64,000 nt of DNA. Source: Pseudomonadota bacterium. Lineage in GTDB: Bacteria > Pseudomonadota > Gammaproteobacteria > Burkholderiales > Rhodocyclaceae. Shown in pieces: positions 22,313 through 32,691 of this stretch. Position 1 is the stretch's first letter, and each line of letters opens with the position of its first letter. Both the position numbers and the translations under genes were made by a program. The stretch spans positions 1 through 64,000 of the forward strand of contig JAKOZI010000315.1 in the NCBI GenBank assembly GCA_029780075.1, given 5' to 3'. The notes beneath the pieces were generated by a model. It saw only the letters and a list, made by a program, of their open reading frames with translations, did not search any database and was not told the origin of the DNA.

Positions 22313-22804
22313 TCACTTCTTCACCTGGCTGGCCAACCCCGACCCCTCTGCAGCGTGCAGGTGTACCGGAGGCTGGAACGCCAGCGTGCATGCATGTTCG
22401 TGATAGATCAGCGATTTCGGCAGCGGGACGACTTCCACCTCGGTCACTCCCGCGTCGATCATTCCCAGGCGTGCGGCCGCCTCACGCGACAGGTCGATGA
22501 CCCGACTGCGATGCCCCATCCGGTCATTGATCATGACCACCACGCACCGTGCGGACAATACCCTGCGAACCGCGACCAGGGTGCCCAGAGGAAAGCGATT
22601 ACTGGCCCCCGAAATCATCTGATGATGAAAGTTGTCGCCAGAGGCTGTCCTTCGACCGGCAAACGCGGCACCGTAGAAGCTGGCTTTGCCGGAAATGATT
22701 GGTGGCGTGTCCGGCCATTCTCCCAAGACCCCGAGAGCAGGAGCGCGTTCGCCGAAGGCAAAACCCGAGAGTAATGAAGCCAGCACCAGAAAAACAAGTT
22801 TCAC
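22313..22804 (-). CDS. RlpA-like double-psi beta-barrel protein
   Basis: GKASFYGAAFAGRRTASGDNFHHQMISGASNRFPLGTLVAVRR...VVVMINDRMGHRSRVIDLSREAAARLGMIDAGVTEVEVVPL. Confidence 0.85.
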   Translation of the reverse strand: MKLVFLVLASLLSGFAFGERAPALGVLGEWPDTPPIISGKASFYGAAFAGRRTASGDNFHHQMISGASNRFPLGTLVAVRRVLSARCVVVMINDRMGHRSRVIDLSREAAARLGMIDAGVTEVEVVPLPKSLIYHEHACTLAFQPPVHLHAAEGSGLASQVKK

Positions 22805-23167
22805 AGGGTATGGCTCCTCAGGGCGGCCACAAGAGAGAGAGGTATTGCACGTTACGCTTGCCGGGAAGTTTCCGCATGCCCTCCCGGCAAATCGCTTCGA
22901 CCTGCTGGACAGACATCAGGAAGCGACCGCATTGTTCGGCACATCGCTACGCACCAGCGCCAGGAACTGCACACTGAGGAGGAGTACGCTTACAATCCGG
23001 GTAATTTGCGCGAACTGGCGCATGGCAGGAAAACTCCGCGGAGACGGGTGGCAAGGGTCAAGAGTCGACGCCGTAAGCATATCCTGCGCGCTGTCCGACA
23101 CACAAGCTGCGCGGCGATCAAGCTGCCACACCATTGAGCGCAGCCATCGCCACACGACAAACCAAAA

Positions 23168-23710
23168 GTGACCGCTCAAGTTGTCTCGACAATGAAAACT
23201 CATGTTCTTCCCGACTGCTTGCGACGCCTGCTGATACGCTGTGTCGCCCACCGCTATTACTCGCTCGTCGTGACGGCGATCGCCTTCTGGTCGACGATGA
23301 CCTTCACCTTCCCCTTCGTCGCCGTCCTGATCCCGGCGGTTCTGCTCTCTCCCAGGCGTTGGCGCTCGCTCGGTCTGCTGTGCGGCATAGCCAGTGGCTG
23401 CGGTGCCGCCGCACTGGTCGAAATCTTCCAGTACCTCGGCTCGGAGTTCGTTTTCTCGCGCTACCCCGATCTGCTGCAGACTCAGGCCTGGCAGACCGCC
23501 AGCGAATGGCTGCAACACTGGGGCCTGCTGGCCCTGCTGATCATCGCCGGCTCGCCGATACCGCAAACCCCGGCACTCCTTTTTTGCGCTTTCGCCGACG
23601 TGTCTACAGCGGGCATCCTGGTCGCGGTGGCCATCGGCAAGACCGTCAAGTATCTTTTTCTCGCCTGGGCCACGGCCCACTATCCGGGACGCTTCATCCG
23701 CTACAACTGA
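23168..23710 (+). CDS. SNARE-associated/YqaA-DedA-like membrane protein
   Basis: Several hydrophobic helices; GSPIPQTPALLFCAFADVSTAGILVAVAIGKTVKYLFLAWATAHYPGRF resembles YqaA-family C-termini. Confidence 0.6.
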   Translation: MTAQVVSTMKTHVLPDCLRRLLIRCVAHRYYSLVVTAIAFWSTMTFTFPFVAVLIPAVLLSPRRWRSLGLLCGIASGCGAAALVEIFQYLGSEFVFSRYPDLLQTQAWQTASEWLQHWGLLALLIIAGSPIPQTPALLFCAFADVSTAGILVAVAIGKTVKYLFLAWATAHYPGRFIRYN

Positions 23711-23732
23711 GGATGGTTGGCCAAACCACCGA

Positions 23733-24716
23733 TCAGGCAACGCCGGCACTATGCGCCTGCACATCCGCCCAGTAGCTCGAGCGCACCATCGGCCCACAGG
23801 CCGCGCCAGTGAAACCCATGGCCAGAGCCTGTTGCTCGTACATCCTGAAGATTTCGGGGTGAACGTAACGTGCCACCGGCAGATGATGGCCGGACGGTGC
23901 GAGGTACTGACCAATAGTGAGCATTTCGACCTCGTTTGCGCGCAGGTCACGCAACACTTCGAGGATCTCGTCATCGGTTTCGCCGAGACCGACCATCAGC
24001 CCAGACTTGGTGGGAACCTGCGGGTAGCGTGCCTTGAAGGCTTTCATGAAAGCCAGCGAATGAGCGTAGTCGGCGCCAGGACGTGCCTGCCGGTAAAGGC
24101 GTGGCACCGTCTCCAGGTTGTGATTGAGAATGTCCGGCAGCGACTGCCCCAGCAGTTCGAGGGCGATCGTCATGCGGCCCCGGAAGTCTGGAACCAGCGT
24201 CTCGATGATCGTCCCGGGCGAGCACCGGCGTACCGCGGCAATGACCTCGACAAAATGCTGTGCGCCGCCATCGCGCAGATCGTCGCGGTCGACACTGGTG
24301 ATCACCACGTAGCGGAGCTTGAGACGGGCAACACTGTCGGCAAGATGCGCCGGTTCGTGGACATCCGGTGGCAGCGGCTTGCCATGCCCAACGTCGCAAA
24401 ACGGACAGCGGCGCGTGCAGATGTCGCCGAGGATCATGAAGGTCGCGGTACCGCGACCGAAGCATTCGCCGATATTGGGACAGGCCGCTTCTTCGCAGAC
24501 GGTGTGCAGTTGCTGGTCACGCAACATTTTCTTGATCTCACCGAAGCGACCGGCATCGTTGCCGGCTTTCACGCGGATCCAGTCAGGCTTGCGCTGCGGG
24601 GTCTGCGGGACGATCTTGATCGGAATACGTGCGGTCTTCAATTCGCCCTTTTCCTTCACCCCGGCGATCTTGCCCGTCGCGATCGTCCGGGATGGATCAT
24701 CACTCTGACTGCTCAT
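23733..24716 (-). CDS. lipA: Lipoyl synthase
   Basis: [39 protein letters not shown]: both FeS cluster motifs of LipA. Confidence 0.97.
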   Translation of the reverse strand: MSSQSDDPSRTIATGKIAGVKEKGELKTARIPIKIVPQTPQRKPDWIRVKAGNDAGRFGEIKKMLRDQQLHTVCEEAACPNIGECFGRGTATFMILGDICTRRCPFCDVGHGKPLPPDVHEPAHLADSVARLKLRYVVITSVDRDDLRDGGAQHFVEVIAAVRRCSPGTIIETLVPDFRGRMTIALELLGQSLPDILNHNLETVPRLYRQARPGADYAHSLAFMKAFKARYPQVPTKSGLMVGLGETDDEILEVLRDLRANEVEMLTIGQYLAPSGHHLPVARYVHPEIFRMYEQQALAMGFTGAACGPMVRSSYWADVQAHSAGVA

Positions 24717-25408
24717 GGCTTGCACTCCAGTTGTGCGCCGAGATGCGCGGCCAGAGCCGTCGCCGCTCGCGCGGGGGTCAGCGAAATGCCGAGGTCGCTG
24801 GTCTGCGTTACCGGCATGCCGGCATAGCCGCAGGGGTTGATGGCGGCAAAAGGCGCCAGATCCATGTCGACGTTCAAGCTGACACCATGGTAACAGCAGC
24901 CCTTGCGGACCCGCAGGCCAAGCGCCGCGACCTTGGCTGCGCCCACATAGACACCCGGTGCGCCGGCATGTCGCTCGGCGGCCAGCCCATGCTCGGCCAG
25001 CAGATCGATGACCGCCTGCTCGATGGCGACAACCAGTTCTCGCACTTTGAGTTTCCTCCGGGTCAGGTCCAGGAGCAGGTAGACCACCACCTGGCCTGGT
25101 CCATGGTAGGTGATCTGCCCACCCCGATCGCTCATCACCAGTGGTATGCCGAGGTCGCACAGCAGGTGCTCGGGCTTGCCGGCCTGACCGAGAGTAAACA
25201 CCGGCGCGTGCTCGCAACACCAGAACTCGTCGAGCGTGCCCTCGGTACGCGTAGCAGTGAAGTCGCGCATCGCGTGCCAGGTCTGGGAATAGTCGCGCCT
25301 GCCGAGGCGGCGAACGAACACCGGCACCTGACCCGGTGCGGAAAACAGAACACCCGCACTGTCCGGGCTGTCCCTGTCACCCGCAAGCCCTTGCTCGGCC
25401 CACTTCAC
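24713..25408 (-). CDS. lipB: Octanoyltransferase
   Basis: [80 protein letters not shown] start overlapping the upstream stop. Confidence 0.95.
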   Translation of the reverse strand: MKWAEQGLAGDRDSPDSAGVLFSAPGQVPVFVRRLGRRDYSQTWHAMRDFTATRTEGTLDEFWCCEHAPVFTLGQAGKPEHLLCDLGIPLVMSDRGGQITYHGPGQVVVYLLLDLTRRKLKVRELVVAIEQAVIDLLAEHGLAAERHAGAPGVYVGAAKVAALGLRVRKGCCYHGVSLNVDMDLAPFAAINPCGYAGMPVTQTSDLGISLTPARAATALAAHLGAQLECKP

Positions 25409-25674
25409 AATACGAACTTGACGAGTGGGTGGTTGCTGAGTTCCCGGTAGAGCGCGTCCAGTTGTGCTCTGCTGGTGGCATTGATGGTACACGTAAGACT
25501 CAGGTACTTGCCCGCCGACGAAGAACGGATGACCATCGTCGCCGCATTGAAGTCCGGCGCGTGCCGGAGCACCACATCGAGTACCGTCCTGGTCAAGGTG
25601 TCGGCAGCCAGTCCCATGACCTTGATCGGGAACGCACAAGGGAATTCAAACAGGCTATCGCTCTCTTCGGCCAT
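25405..25674 (-). CDS. YbeD/DUF493 family protein
   Basis: [27 protein letters not shown]...[39 protein letters not shown]; adjacent to lipB as is typical. Confidence 0.9.
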   Translation of the reverse strand: MAEESDSLFEFPCAFPIKVMGLAADTLTRTVLDVVLRHAPDFNAATMVIRSSSAGKYLSLTCTINATSRAQLDALYRELSNHPLVKFVL

Positions 25675-25727
25675 CGCCACCACCGTTGTTTGCCTCCCGA
25701 TAGTCAATGAGCCAAGCCTGCATCTGC

Positions 25728-26861
25728 CTAGTTGAACCACAAGCGGACAGTATCGACCATCCGGCCAACAATCCCTGCGGCAGGCACCGCTTCCAGTGCC
25801 AGCACCGGGTATTCGCCGTACGGCTTGTCATCGATACTCACTTTCAGTGTGGCAAGCACCTGCCCCAGCGCGACCGGAGCGATCAACGGCTGCTGCGAGA
25901 CGAGTTCCGTTCGTATCTTCGGACCAAAACCCTTGGGCACGGCAATCACGAGGGCGTTCGAAAACCCGATCTTGACCGCGCTTTCCTTGCCCTTCCAGAC
26001 TTTGAGACTGGACGCTGCCTCGTTCTTCGCATAGAGCTGCACCGCGTCGTAAAACTGAAAACCATAGTTGAGCAGTTTGAGCGATTCCTGGGCGCGTGCA
26101 TTGTCCGATGCCGCTCCGAGTACCACTGACAGCAGGCGGCGAGAACCACGCTTCGCCGACGACACCAGGCAATAACCTGCCGCCTCGGTGTGACCAGTCT
26201 TCAGACCATCGACGGTTGGATCGATGTACAACAAGCGGTTGCGATTCGGCTGGGTAATGTTGTTATACCGGAACTCCTTGATCGAGTAGTACTTGGCATA
26301 CTCCTCGGGAAAATCACGGATCAGGGCGCCAGCCAGTATTGCAAGATCTCTTGCCGTCGTGTAGTGCTGCGGGTCGGGCAAGCCGCTGGCATTGCGGAAG
26401 CTCGACCCCTGCATGCCCAACCGCTGCGCCTCCCGATTCATCATCTGCGCGAAATTTTCCTCGTCTCCGGCAATGGCTTCGGCCAGCGCAACGCAGGCAT
26501 CGTTGCCTGACTGGACAATCATGCCTTTCAGCAGATCCTCGACCTTGACCTGCGTACCGACCTGGATGAACATCCGGGAGCCGCCCGTCTTCCATGCTTT
26601 CTGGGAGACCGGCACGGCCTGATCCAGTTTGATCGTACCCTGTCGGATTGCCGCGAAACTCAGATAGGCGGTCATCAACTTGGTCAGGGAGGCCGGTTCA
26701 AGGCGTTGTTCGGGCGCCTGGGCAGCCAGATCCTGGCCCGAAGCGGCCTCGACCAGCAACCATGACTTGGCGGCCAGCGCGGGTGGGGTGGGCAGTTGTT
26801 GGGCGACGGACAGAACTGGCAGGCAGAGCAGAACAAGAAGCAGGGATCGAAGCTTGAGCAT
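25728..26861 (-). CDS. D-alanyl-D-alanine carboxypeptidase (PBP5/6 type)
   Basis: Signal peptide, EPASLTKLMTAYLSFAAI (SxxK), IVQSGNDACVALAEAIAG (SxN), VDGLKTGHTEAAGYCLVSSAKR (KTG). Confidence 0.94.
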   Translation of the reverse strand: MLKLRSLLLVLLCLPVLSVAQQLPTPPALAAKSWLLVEAASGQDLAAQAPEQRLEPASLTKLMTAYLSFAAIRQGTIKLDQAVPVSQKAWKTGGSRMFIQVGTQVKVEDLLKGMIVQSGNDACVALAEAIAGDEENFAQMMNREAQRLGMQGSSFRNASGLPDPQHYTTARDLAILAGALIRDFPEEYAKYYSIKEFRYNNITQPNRNRLLYIDPTVDGLKTGHTEAAGYCLVSSAKRGSRRLLSVVLGAASDNARAQESLKLLNYGFQFYDAVQLYAKNEAASSLKVWKGKESAVKIGFSNALVIAVPKGFGPKIRTELVSQQPLIAPVALGQVLATLKVSIDDKPYGEYPVLALEAVPAAGIVGRMVDTVRLWFN

Positions 26862-27053
26862 GGCAGAATTTCGCGCAAAGGGTGAATTATAGCAAGCCAC
26901 CTGTGCCCAGCCTGTGCGCGTTTTGTGACCACCCGGCGCCGAGAATCGACCACTTCGTGACTTACCACACAGCCCGGCGGAGAGTCGAACACGTACCATA
27001 GGGCAACTTTTTGGCACCCCGGCCCACCTGCCAGTGGGCAAAGCGTCCTTCCC

Positions 27054-27986
27054 ATGTTGCCACCGTTTCGACCCATATCGAGTTCGCTTGACCTGCAGAG
27101 CGCATTTGCGCAACTGTCAAGGCGCGGATTCGCCAGCAACCGCCTGGATGAGAGTTTGCGTCAGATCACCGCCACAACGAGTCAGATCCTCAACATTGAG
27201 CGCGTCAGTCTATGGGGGTTGTCCGCCGAGCGGGAGACTCTGGAGTGCATTGACCTCTACGAGTTGTCGCGCAACCGACATAGCTGCGGCGCGACGCTGC
27301 AAGCGGCACGCTATCCGGAGTACTTCCGGGCCCTCGAAACCGGCGAGCCGATTGTCGCCGACGATGCAATGAAACATCCATCCACGCAGGAATTCACCAA
27401 CGATCACCTGCTGATGAATGGTATCAGCGCGCTGATCAATTCACCGATTCATGCCGATGGCGAATTGCAGGGAGTGCTCTGCATCGAACGTGTCGGGCCC
27501 CACTCGCCCTGGACTTCCGTACAACGACTGTTTTCGCACGCGGTCGCCAATCTGGTCAGCGTCGCCCTGCTGCAGCACCAGTTGCTTTCGAAGGAAGCCG
27601 AACTGCGCGACGCGAACAGCCTGCGACGTGCCTTGTTCGACGGCGCGCGTGATGCCATCCTGATCTCCGACGCCGGTACGGGGCATATCCTCGATGCCAA
27701 CCCCCAGGCAGAAAGACTTTTCGGACGGCGCCTGGAAGAACTTCTCGGCATCCTGCAAAGCGAGTTGTATGCCAGCCGCAACGCTCTCGACATGCGTGAC
27801 CTCTTCAAATCGCTGGCCAGGACCGAGGGTAGCGAGGCCGTTTGTAAAGAGGTACTCGCTTGTGACGGCAAGCTGATCCCCGTCGAGATCACCGGCCAGG
27901 TAATCCATCTCGAAAAAGGCAAGAAGATTGTCCAGGGCGTGTTTCGTCCGGTTGACGACGAGGATTCGGAGTCGACTGACGCCTGA
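27054..27986 (+). CDS. GAF-PAS domain sensory protein
   Basis: N-terminal GAF-like region (INSPIHADGELQGVLCIERVG) then PAS-like region (LFDGARDAILISDAGTGHILDANPQAERLFGRRLEELLG); no output domain visible. Confidence 0.72.
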   Translation: MLPPFRPISSSLDLQSAFAQLSRRGFASNRLDESLRQITATTSQILNIERVSLWGLSAERETLECIDLYELSRNRHSCGATLQAARYPEYFRALETGEPIVADDAMKHPSTQEFTNDHLLMNGISALINSPIHADGELQGVLCIERVGPHSPWTSVQRLFSHAVANLVSVALLQHQLLSKEAELRDANSLRRALFDGARDAILISDAGTGHILDANPQAERLFGRRLEELLGILQSELYASRNALDMRDLFKSLARTEGSEAVCKEVLACDGKLIPVEITGQVIHLEKGKKIVQGVFRPVDDEDSESTDA

Positions 27987-29069
27987 TCAACGCGCCACAA
28001 AGGTTGGCTTGTAGCCCAAGGCCAGGCGAATCTTCTCGGCAACCCTTTCGGCATCGGCACGGCTGGCATAGGGCCCCAGGTGGACTCGGTGCATGCCGCC
28101 ATCGGCATTGATCTGGACGCCCTCGTTCAGCCAGTCGAGTTCCCGAAGCAGATGGGAACGCAAACTCTCGGCGTTTTCAGCGCTGGCAAAAGCACCAAGC
28201 TGCAGGAACACGCTGCGCATGCTCGCCAAGGAGGCGCTGGCGGCAGCCGGTGAAACTGCTGGCGGCGGCCCGCCCGTCGCCATCGGTGAAACGGGCGGCT
28301 TGTCGAGGCTCAGCTTTGCCGCCAGCAGTTCAATCTCGTCGCGCTCGGCCGGAGTGCCGACAGGTCGCCGCGGACTCGCCACAGGCATTACTTGCGCGTA
28401 GGTCATCGTCGTTGCACCCTCCGGCAGGATCGACTCGACGTTGACCAGGGTACTGCCGTTGTCCACATAGCCAAGCCGGTAAGCGGCCAGGTATGAAAGG
28501 TCGATAACACGATCAGCGTGGAAGGGACCGCGATCGGTGACGCGAACGACCACCGACTTGCCGTTGCTGACGTTGGTCACCCGGACGTACGAGGGAATCG
28601 CCAGGGTCGGGTGGGCGGCGGTCATCGCGAACATGTCGTAGGGCTCGCCGATCGACGTCTTCTGGCCATGAAACTTCTTGCCATACCAGCTCGCAATGCC
28701 GCGCTCCTGGTGCGGCCTGAGGCTGGCATGCGGCTCATAGGCCTTTCCCAGAACGACGTATGGCCGGTTGGCAAAGCGATGCAGTGGCTCGAGTCGTGGT
28801 TGCGCGTCGGGAATGTCGTCGAGATTGTCCGGGATCTCGTCGCCCGGGCCATCGTCCTTGTAGTATGCCCCGCCCCGTTTCTGCACCACATTCGACTTCC
28901 GTGGCGCTTTCGCGGCTGCTCTTGCCGGCTCCAGCGAAGATCCCGCCGCTTCGGGGGGCCGCGTCTGTTGCCCTCCGCAGGCCGTGAGAAATGATAGTGA
29001 CAGCACCAATGGCCACCATGCAATTGGGTTGGGCGACCGACGGGCCAGCCCAGGCTCCCGAGGCTTCAT
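27987..29069 (-). CDS. rlpA: Septal ring lytic transglycosylase RlpA with SPOR domain
   Basis: Lipoprotein-like N-terminus (LTACGG), ERGIASWYGKKFHGQKTSIGEPYDMFAMTAAHPTLAIPSYVRVTNVSNGKSVVVRVTDRGPFHADRVIDLSYLAAYRLGY, C-terminal SPOR-like FLQLGAFASAENAESLRSHL. Confidence 0.94.
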   Translation of the reverse strand: MKPREPGLARRSPNPIAWWPLVLSLSFLTACGGQQTRPPEAAGSSLEPARAAAKAPRKSNVVQKRGGAYYKDDGPGDEIPDNLDDIPDAQPRLEPLHRFANRPYVVLGKAYEPHASLRPHQERGIASWYGKKFHGQKTSIGEPYDMFAMTAAHPTLAIPSYVRVTNVSNGKSVVVRVTDRGPFHADRVIDLSYLAAYRLGYVDNGSTLVNVESILPEGATTMTYAQVMPVASPRRPVGTPAERDEIELLAAKLSLDKPPVSPMATGGPPPAVSPAAASASLASMRSVFLQLGAFASAENAESLRSHLLRELDWLNEGVQINADGGMHRVHLGPYASRADAERVAEKIRLALGYKPTFVAR

Positions 29070-30172
29070 TTCCTGACCAGCATGCGGTGGGTCTGGATGC
29101 TCATCAGGATACCGATCCCGATCGACAGCGTCACCAGCGCCGTCCCGCCGTAGCTCATGAACGGCAGCGGCACCCCGACTACCGGCAGAATCCCGCTGAC
29201 CATGCCCATGTTGACGAAGACGTAGGTAAATAGACTCAGGGTCACCGACCCGGCCATGATCCGCGCGAAGAGCGTGGACGCATTGGCGGCGATCATCAGC
29301 CCGCGTGCGATCAGCAACAGGTAGAGCAACACCAGGGTGGTGTTGCCCAGCAGACCTCGCTCTTCGGAAAACACGGCAAAGATGAAGTCGGTGTGGCGTT
29401 CCGGAATGAATTCGAGGTGCGTCTGTGTGCCCTCCAGCCAGCCCTTGCCAAAGCTGCCACCAGAACCGATGGCGATGGTCGACTGGATGATGTGGTAGCC
29501 CGCCCCAAGCGGATCGCTGCTGGGGTCGATCAAGGTCAGGATGCGCTTGCGCTGGTAATCATGCAACATGGTCCATACAAAAGGTGCCGCCGCCGCTGCG
29601 GCGGCGGCCAATCCAGCGATCACCTGCCATGGCAGGCCGGCAAAGAATATGACGTAAAAGCCGGCGGCACCGACGAGAATGGCTGTTCCGAGATCAGGTT
29701 GCTTGGCGATCAGCGCGAAAGGCACGAGCAACAGCAGACAGGCGACAGCATAGTGGCGGAATCTGAGCATCGCTTCGTGTTTGTGGAAGTACCAGGCCAG
29801 CATCAGCGGCACGGCAATTTTCAGCACCTCGGACGGCTGAATACGCGTAAACCCCAGTGACAACCACCGCCGTGCCCCGTTGACCTTGACCCCGAAGAGA
29901 AAGACAAGGACCAGCAGAATCACGCCGAGAATGTAGAGCGGAACACCGAAGCGCATCAACTTCTGCGGCGGGAACTGTGCCACCACCCACATCGCACAGA
30001 GCCCGACCGCCATGTTCAGGCTCTGCGCCAGCGCTCGGTTATTGGCGTCGTAGGTGGCACTGTAAACGGTGGACAGGCCGATGGCCATGATCAAACCAGT
30101 GATCAGCAGCAGAGGCCCATCGACATGTTCGACCAGACGCACCCACGCGCGCTGCAGGAACTGCTGCAACAT
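29066..30172 (-). CDS. rodA: Rod shape-determining protein RodA
   Basis: SEDS family: QPSEVLKIAVPLMLAWY, FIPERHTDFIFAVFSEERGLLG, GVPLPFMSYGGTALVTL. Confidence 0.96.
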   Translation of the reverse strand: MLQQFLQRAWVRLVEHVDGPLLLITGLIMAIGLSTVYSATYDANNRALAQSLNMAVGLCAMWVVAQFPPQKLMRFGVPLYILGVILLVLVFLFGVKVNGARRWLSLGFTRIQPSEVLKIAVPLMLAWYFHKHEAMLRFRHYAVACLLLLVPFALIAKQPDLGTAILVGAAGFYVIFFAGLPWQVIAGLAAAAAAAAPFVWTMLHDYQRKRILTLIDPSSDPLGAGYHIIQSTIAIGSGGSFGKGWLEGTQTHLEFIPERHTDFIFAVFSEERGLLGNTTLVLLYLLLIARGLMIAANASTLFARIMAGSVTLSLFTYVFVNMGMVSGILPVVGVPLPFMSYGGTALVTLSIGIGILMSIQTHRMLVRK

Positions 30173-30175
30173 CCG

Positions 30176-32128
30176 CTAATCACCCTCCACTTCATCTTCA
30201 CGAGCCGCCCCTTTGGGCAGCTTGCCGAGCAGATAATAGTCGAAAACCATGCGCGCGATTGGTGCCGCCGACTGGGCACCGAAACCACCGTTTTCGACCA
30301 GCACGGCGAGCGCGATCCTGGGCTGATCGGCCGGGGCAAAAGCGATGAACAACGCATGATCGCGGAGCTCCTTCTTCACGCTGGACGACCGGTAGTCCGC
30401 CCCTTTCAGGCTGAAGACCTGTGCCGTACCGGTCTTGCCGGCCGAGACGTAGCCGGCGCCCGCGAAAGCGCGCGCGCCCGTACCCTGAGTGTTGACGCCA
30501 ATCATCGCCCTCTTGATCGTCTCGATATTCTGCCGCTTCCACGGCAGAATGCGCAGCGGCTCGGGCTCGATCATGGTCTGCTCGCCGGTACGGCTGTCGG
30601 TGATATATTTTACGAGGTGCGGACGGAACATCACGCCGTCATTGGCCACGGCGGCCATCGCCTGCGCCAGCTGGATCGGCGTATAGGCATTGTAGCCCTG
30701 GCCGATACCAATCGAGATGGTTTCTCCGGCAAACCATTTTTGCTGCTCCGGCCGCCTGAACCGACGTTTCTTCCACTCCGGCGACGGCAACACCCCTTCC
30801 GACTCACCGTCGATATCCACACCGGTTCGCTGGCCGAAGCCCAATTGCCCCATGAAGCGGGCAATACTGTCGATGCCCATGTCGTTGGCCAGCATGTAGT
30901 AGTAGGTGTCGCAGGACTGCACGATCGACTTGTACATGTCGACGCTGCCGTGGCCACCTTTCTTGTCATCGCGGAACTGGTGACCGCCGAAATTGAAGAA
31001 ACCCGGATCCGAAATCGTCTGCCCGGCCGTGCGTTTGCCGGTTTCGAGTGCGGCCAGTGCCATGAACGGCTTGAACGTCGAACCCGGCGGATAAGCGCCG
31101 TTGAGCGCCCGGTTGAGCAACGGCTTGTCAGGCGAATTGTTGAGCAGATCCCAGTCGTCGGTGCGGATGCCGTCGATGAACAGGTTGGGGTCGAAAGTCG
31201 GGGTGGAGACCAGTGCCAGGATCCCGCCAGTCGCGGGTTCGATAGCCACAAGCGCACCACGGCGATCGCCGAAGGCTTTTTCGGCCATCTCCTGCAACCT
31301 GGTGTCGAGGGTCAGGGTCAGGTTATTGCCCTGTACCGGAGCAGTCCGCGAGAGGTTGCGGATCGCCCTGCCCCCAGCGTCGATCTCGACCTGCTCATAG
31401 CCCGTCTCACCATGCAAATGGAATTCGTACCGCTGCTCCAACCCGGTCTTGCCGATATGATCGGTCCCCTTGTAGTTGGCTGTTGCCTCGCTTTCCTCGA
31501 TCACCTCCAGGTCGCGTTTGTTGATGCGACTGATGTAGCCGATGGCATGCGCAGCGATCGGACCCAGCGGATACTGACGAAACAGGCGCGCCTTGACCTC
31601 GACACCGGGAAAACGGTAGCGGTTGGCAGCAAATCTGGCGACTTCTTCCTCGCTCAGTCGACTGCGAATCGGCAGGCTCTCGAAGGTCTTGCTCTCCTCC
31701 AGCAACTTGCGAAAACGCTTGCGGTCCTTGGGCAGGACCTCGATCACCGTACCCAGGCCCTCGATCGTTGCATCGAGATCGTCGACCTTCGACGGCGTGA
31801 TTTCCAGCGTGAATGCCGAATAGTTGCGGGCCAGGACTGTGCCGTGGCGATCGACGATGACGCCGCGGTTGGGGACGATCGGCACCAGCGAGATACGATT
31901 ATCCTCGGCGCGGGTCGTATAGTAGTCGTGCTGAACGACCTGCAAATGCACGAAGCGAGCAATCAGCAGAACAAAAGCCGCGGTCACCGCAAAACCGGCC
32001 AGGGCCACTCGAAAGCGAAAGCGATGCAGTTCGCGATCGGGGGCGTTCAGCGGCGACTGACGAGCAAGCACGGCAAACCTCTCAGGCGCGGCGGTTAGCC
32101 GACACCGGGTTGCGCGCAGATCGGACAA
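30176..32128 (-). CDS. mrdA: Penicillin-binding protein 2
   Basis: NRGVIVDRHGTVLARN, YPPGSTFKPFMALAAL (SxxK), SCDTYYYMLANDMG, SAGKTGTAQVFSLKG (KTG). Context rodA-mreDCB. Confidence 0.96.
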   Translation of the reverse strand: MSDLRATRCRLTAAPERFAVLARQSPLNAPDRELHRFRFRVALAGFAVTAAFVLLIARFVHLQVVQHDYYTTRAEDNRISLVPIVPNRGVIVDRHGTVLARNYSAFTLEITPSKVDDLDATIEGLGTVIEVLPKDRKRFRKLLEESKTFESLPIRSRLSEEEVARFAANRYRFPGVEVKARLFRQYPLGPIAAHAIGYISRINKRDLEVIEESEATANYKGTDHIGKTGLEQRYEFHLHGETGYEQVEIDAGGRAIRNLSRTAPVQGNNLTLTLDTRLQEMAEKAFGDRRGALVAIEPATGGILALVSTPTFDPNLFIDGIRTDDWDLLNNSPDKPLLNRALNGAYPPGSTFKPFMALAALETGKRTAGQTISDPGFFNFGGHQFRDDKKGGHGSVDMYKSIVQSCDTYYYMLANDMGIDSIARFMGQLGFGQRTGVDIDGESEGVLPSPEWKKRRFRRPEQQKWFAGETISIGIGQGYNAYTPIQLAQAMAAVANDGVMFRPHLVKYITDSRTGEQTMIEPEPLRILPWKRQNIETIKRAMIGVNTQGTGARAFAGAGYVSAGKTGTAQVFSLKGADYRSSSVKKELRDHALFIAFAPADQPRIALAVLVENGGFGAQSAAPIARMVFDYYLLGKLPKGAAREDEVEGD

Positions 32129-32166
32129 CGCGCCGATCGCTGCGCGTAATCGCCTTGCCGCAGCGT

Positions 32167-32688
32167 TCAGAGCGGCCGGTTGGCATCACGGTCGACCGGT
32201 TGATGTTGCGGCAACAGGAGGACAAAGGTCAGCAGGGGCCAAAGCAGCGTCCCGAAACAAGGCCCGATGAAATATCCCATGCCCGGCGAGTCGGCGCCAA
32301 CCAGCATGCGCACGCTGAACTGCACCACCTGCACCAGCAGCAGCAGCGGAAAGACCTGCAAGGCCTGTTGCCCCAGAGGAAACCAGAGGATACGGCGCGA
32401 CAGCGATGACCCGCCATAGGCCGCCAGGACGTACGCCAGCGCGTGTTGTCCGAGCAAACTCGCATCGGCAACGTCCATCGCCAGTCCGAAAAGAAAAGCC
32501 AGGCCCATGCCGACCCGGCGGGGTTCGCGAACGCTCCAGAAGACGACCAGCAAGGCCAGCCAGTCGGGCACCCCGGGCCAGACCGATGTCGGCAGCAGGT
32601 TGAGGAGCAGCGCCAGCAGCAAACTCAAGCCGATGAACCATGGACGAACCGGCAACAGAATGCGCGATGACGAGTAACTGGTCTGCAT
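32167..32688 (-). CDS. mreD: Rod shape-determining protein MreD
   Basis: Hydrophobic protein between mreC and mrdA: VWPGVPDWLALLVVFWSVREPRRVGMGLAFLFGLAMDVADASLLGQHALAYVL. Confidence 0.93.
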   Translation of the reverse strand: MQTSYSSSRILLPVRPWFIGLSLLLALLLNLLPTSVWPGVPDWLALLVVFWSVREPRRVGMGLAFLFGLAMDVADASLLGQHALAYVLAAYGGSSLSRRILWFPLGQQALQVFPLLLLVQVVQFSVRMLVGADSPGMGYFIGPCFGTLLWPLLTFVLLLPQHQPVDRDANRPL

Positions 32689-32691
32689 CGT

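Noticed and set aside
22916-23974. 352-aa minus-strand ORF
   Set aside because: Opposite to the membrane-protein ORF 23168..23710 with better hydrophobic pattern, and overlaps the lipA 3' end; shadow ORF.
30125-32098. 657-aa plus-strand ORF
   Set aside because: Complete antisense shadow of mrdA; no recognisable motifs.
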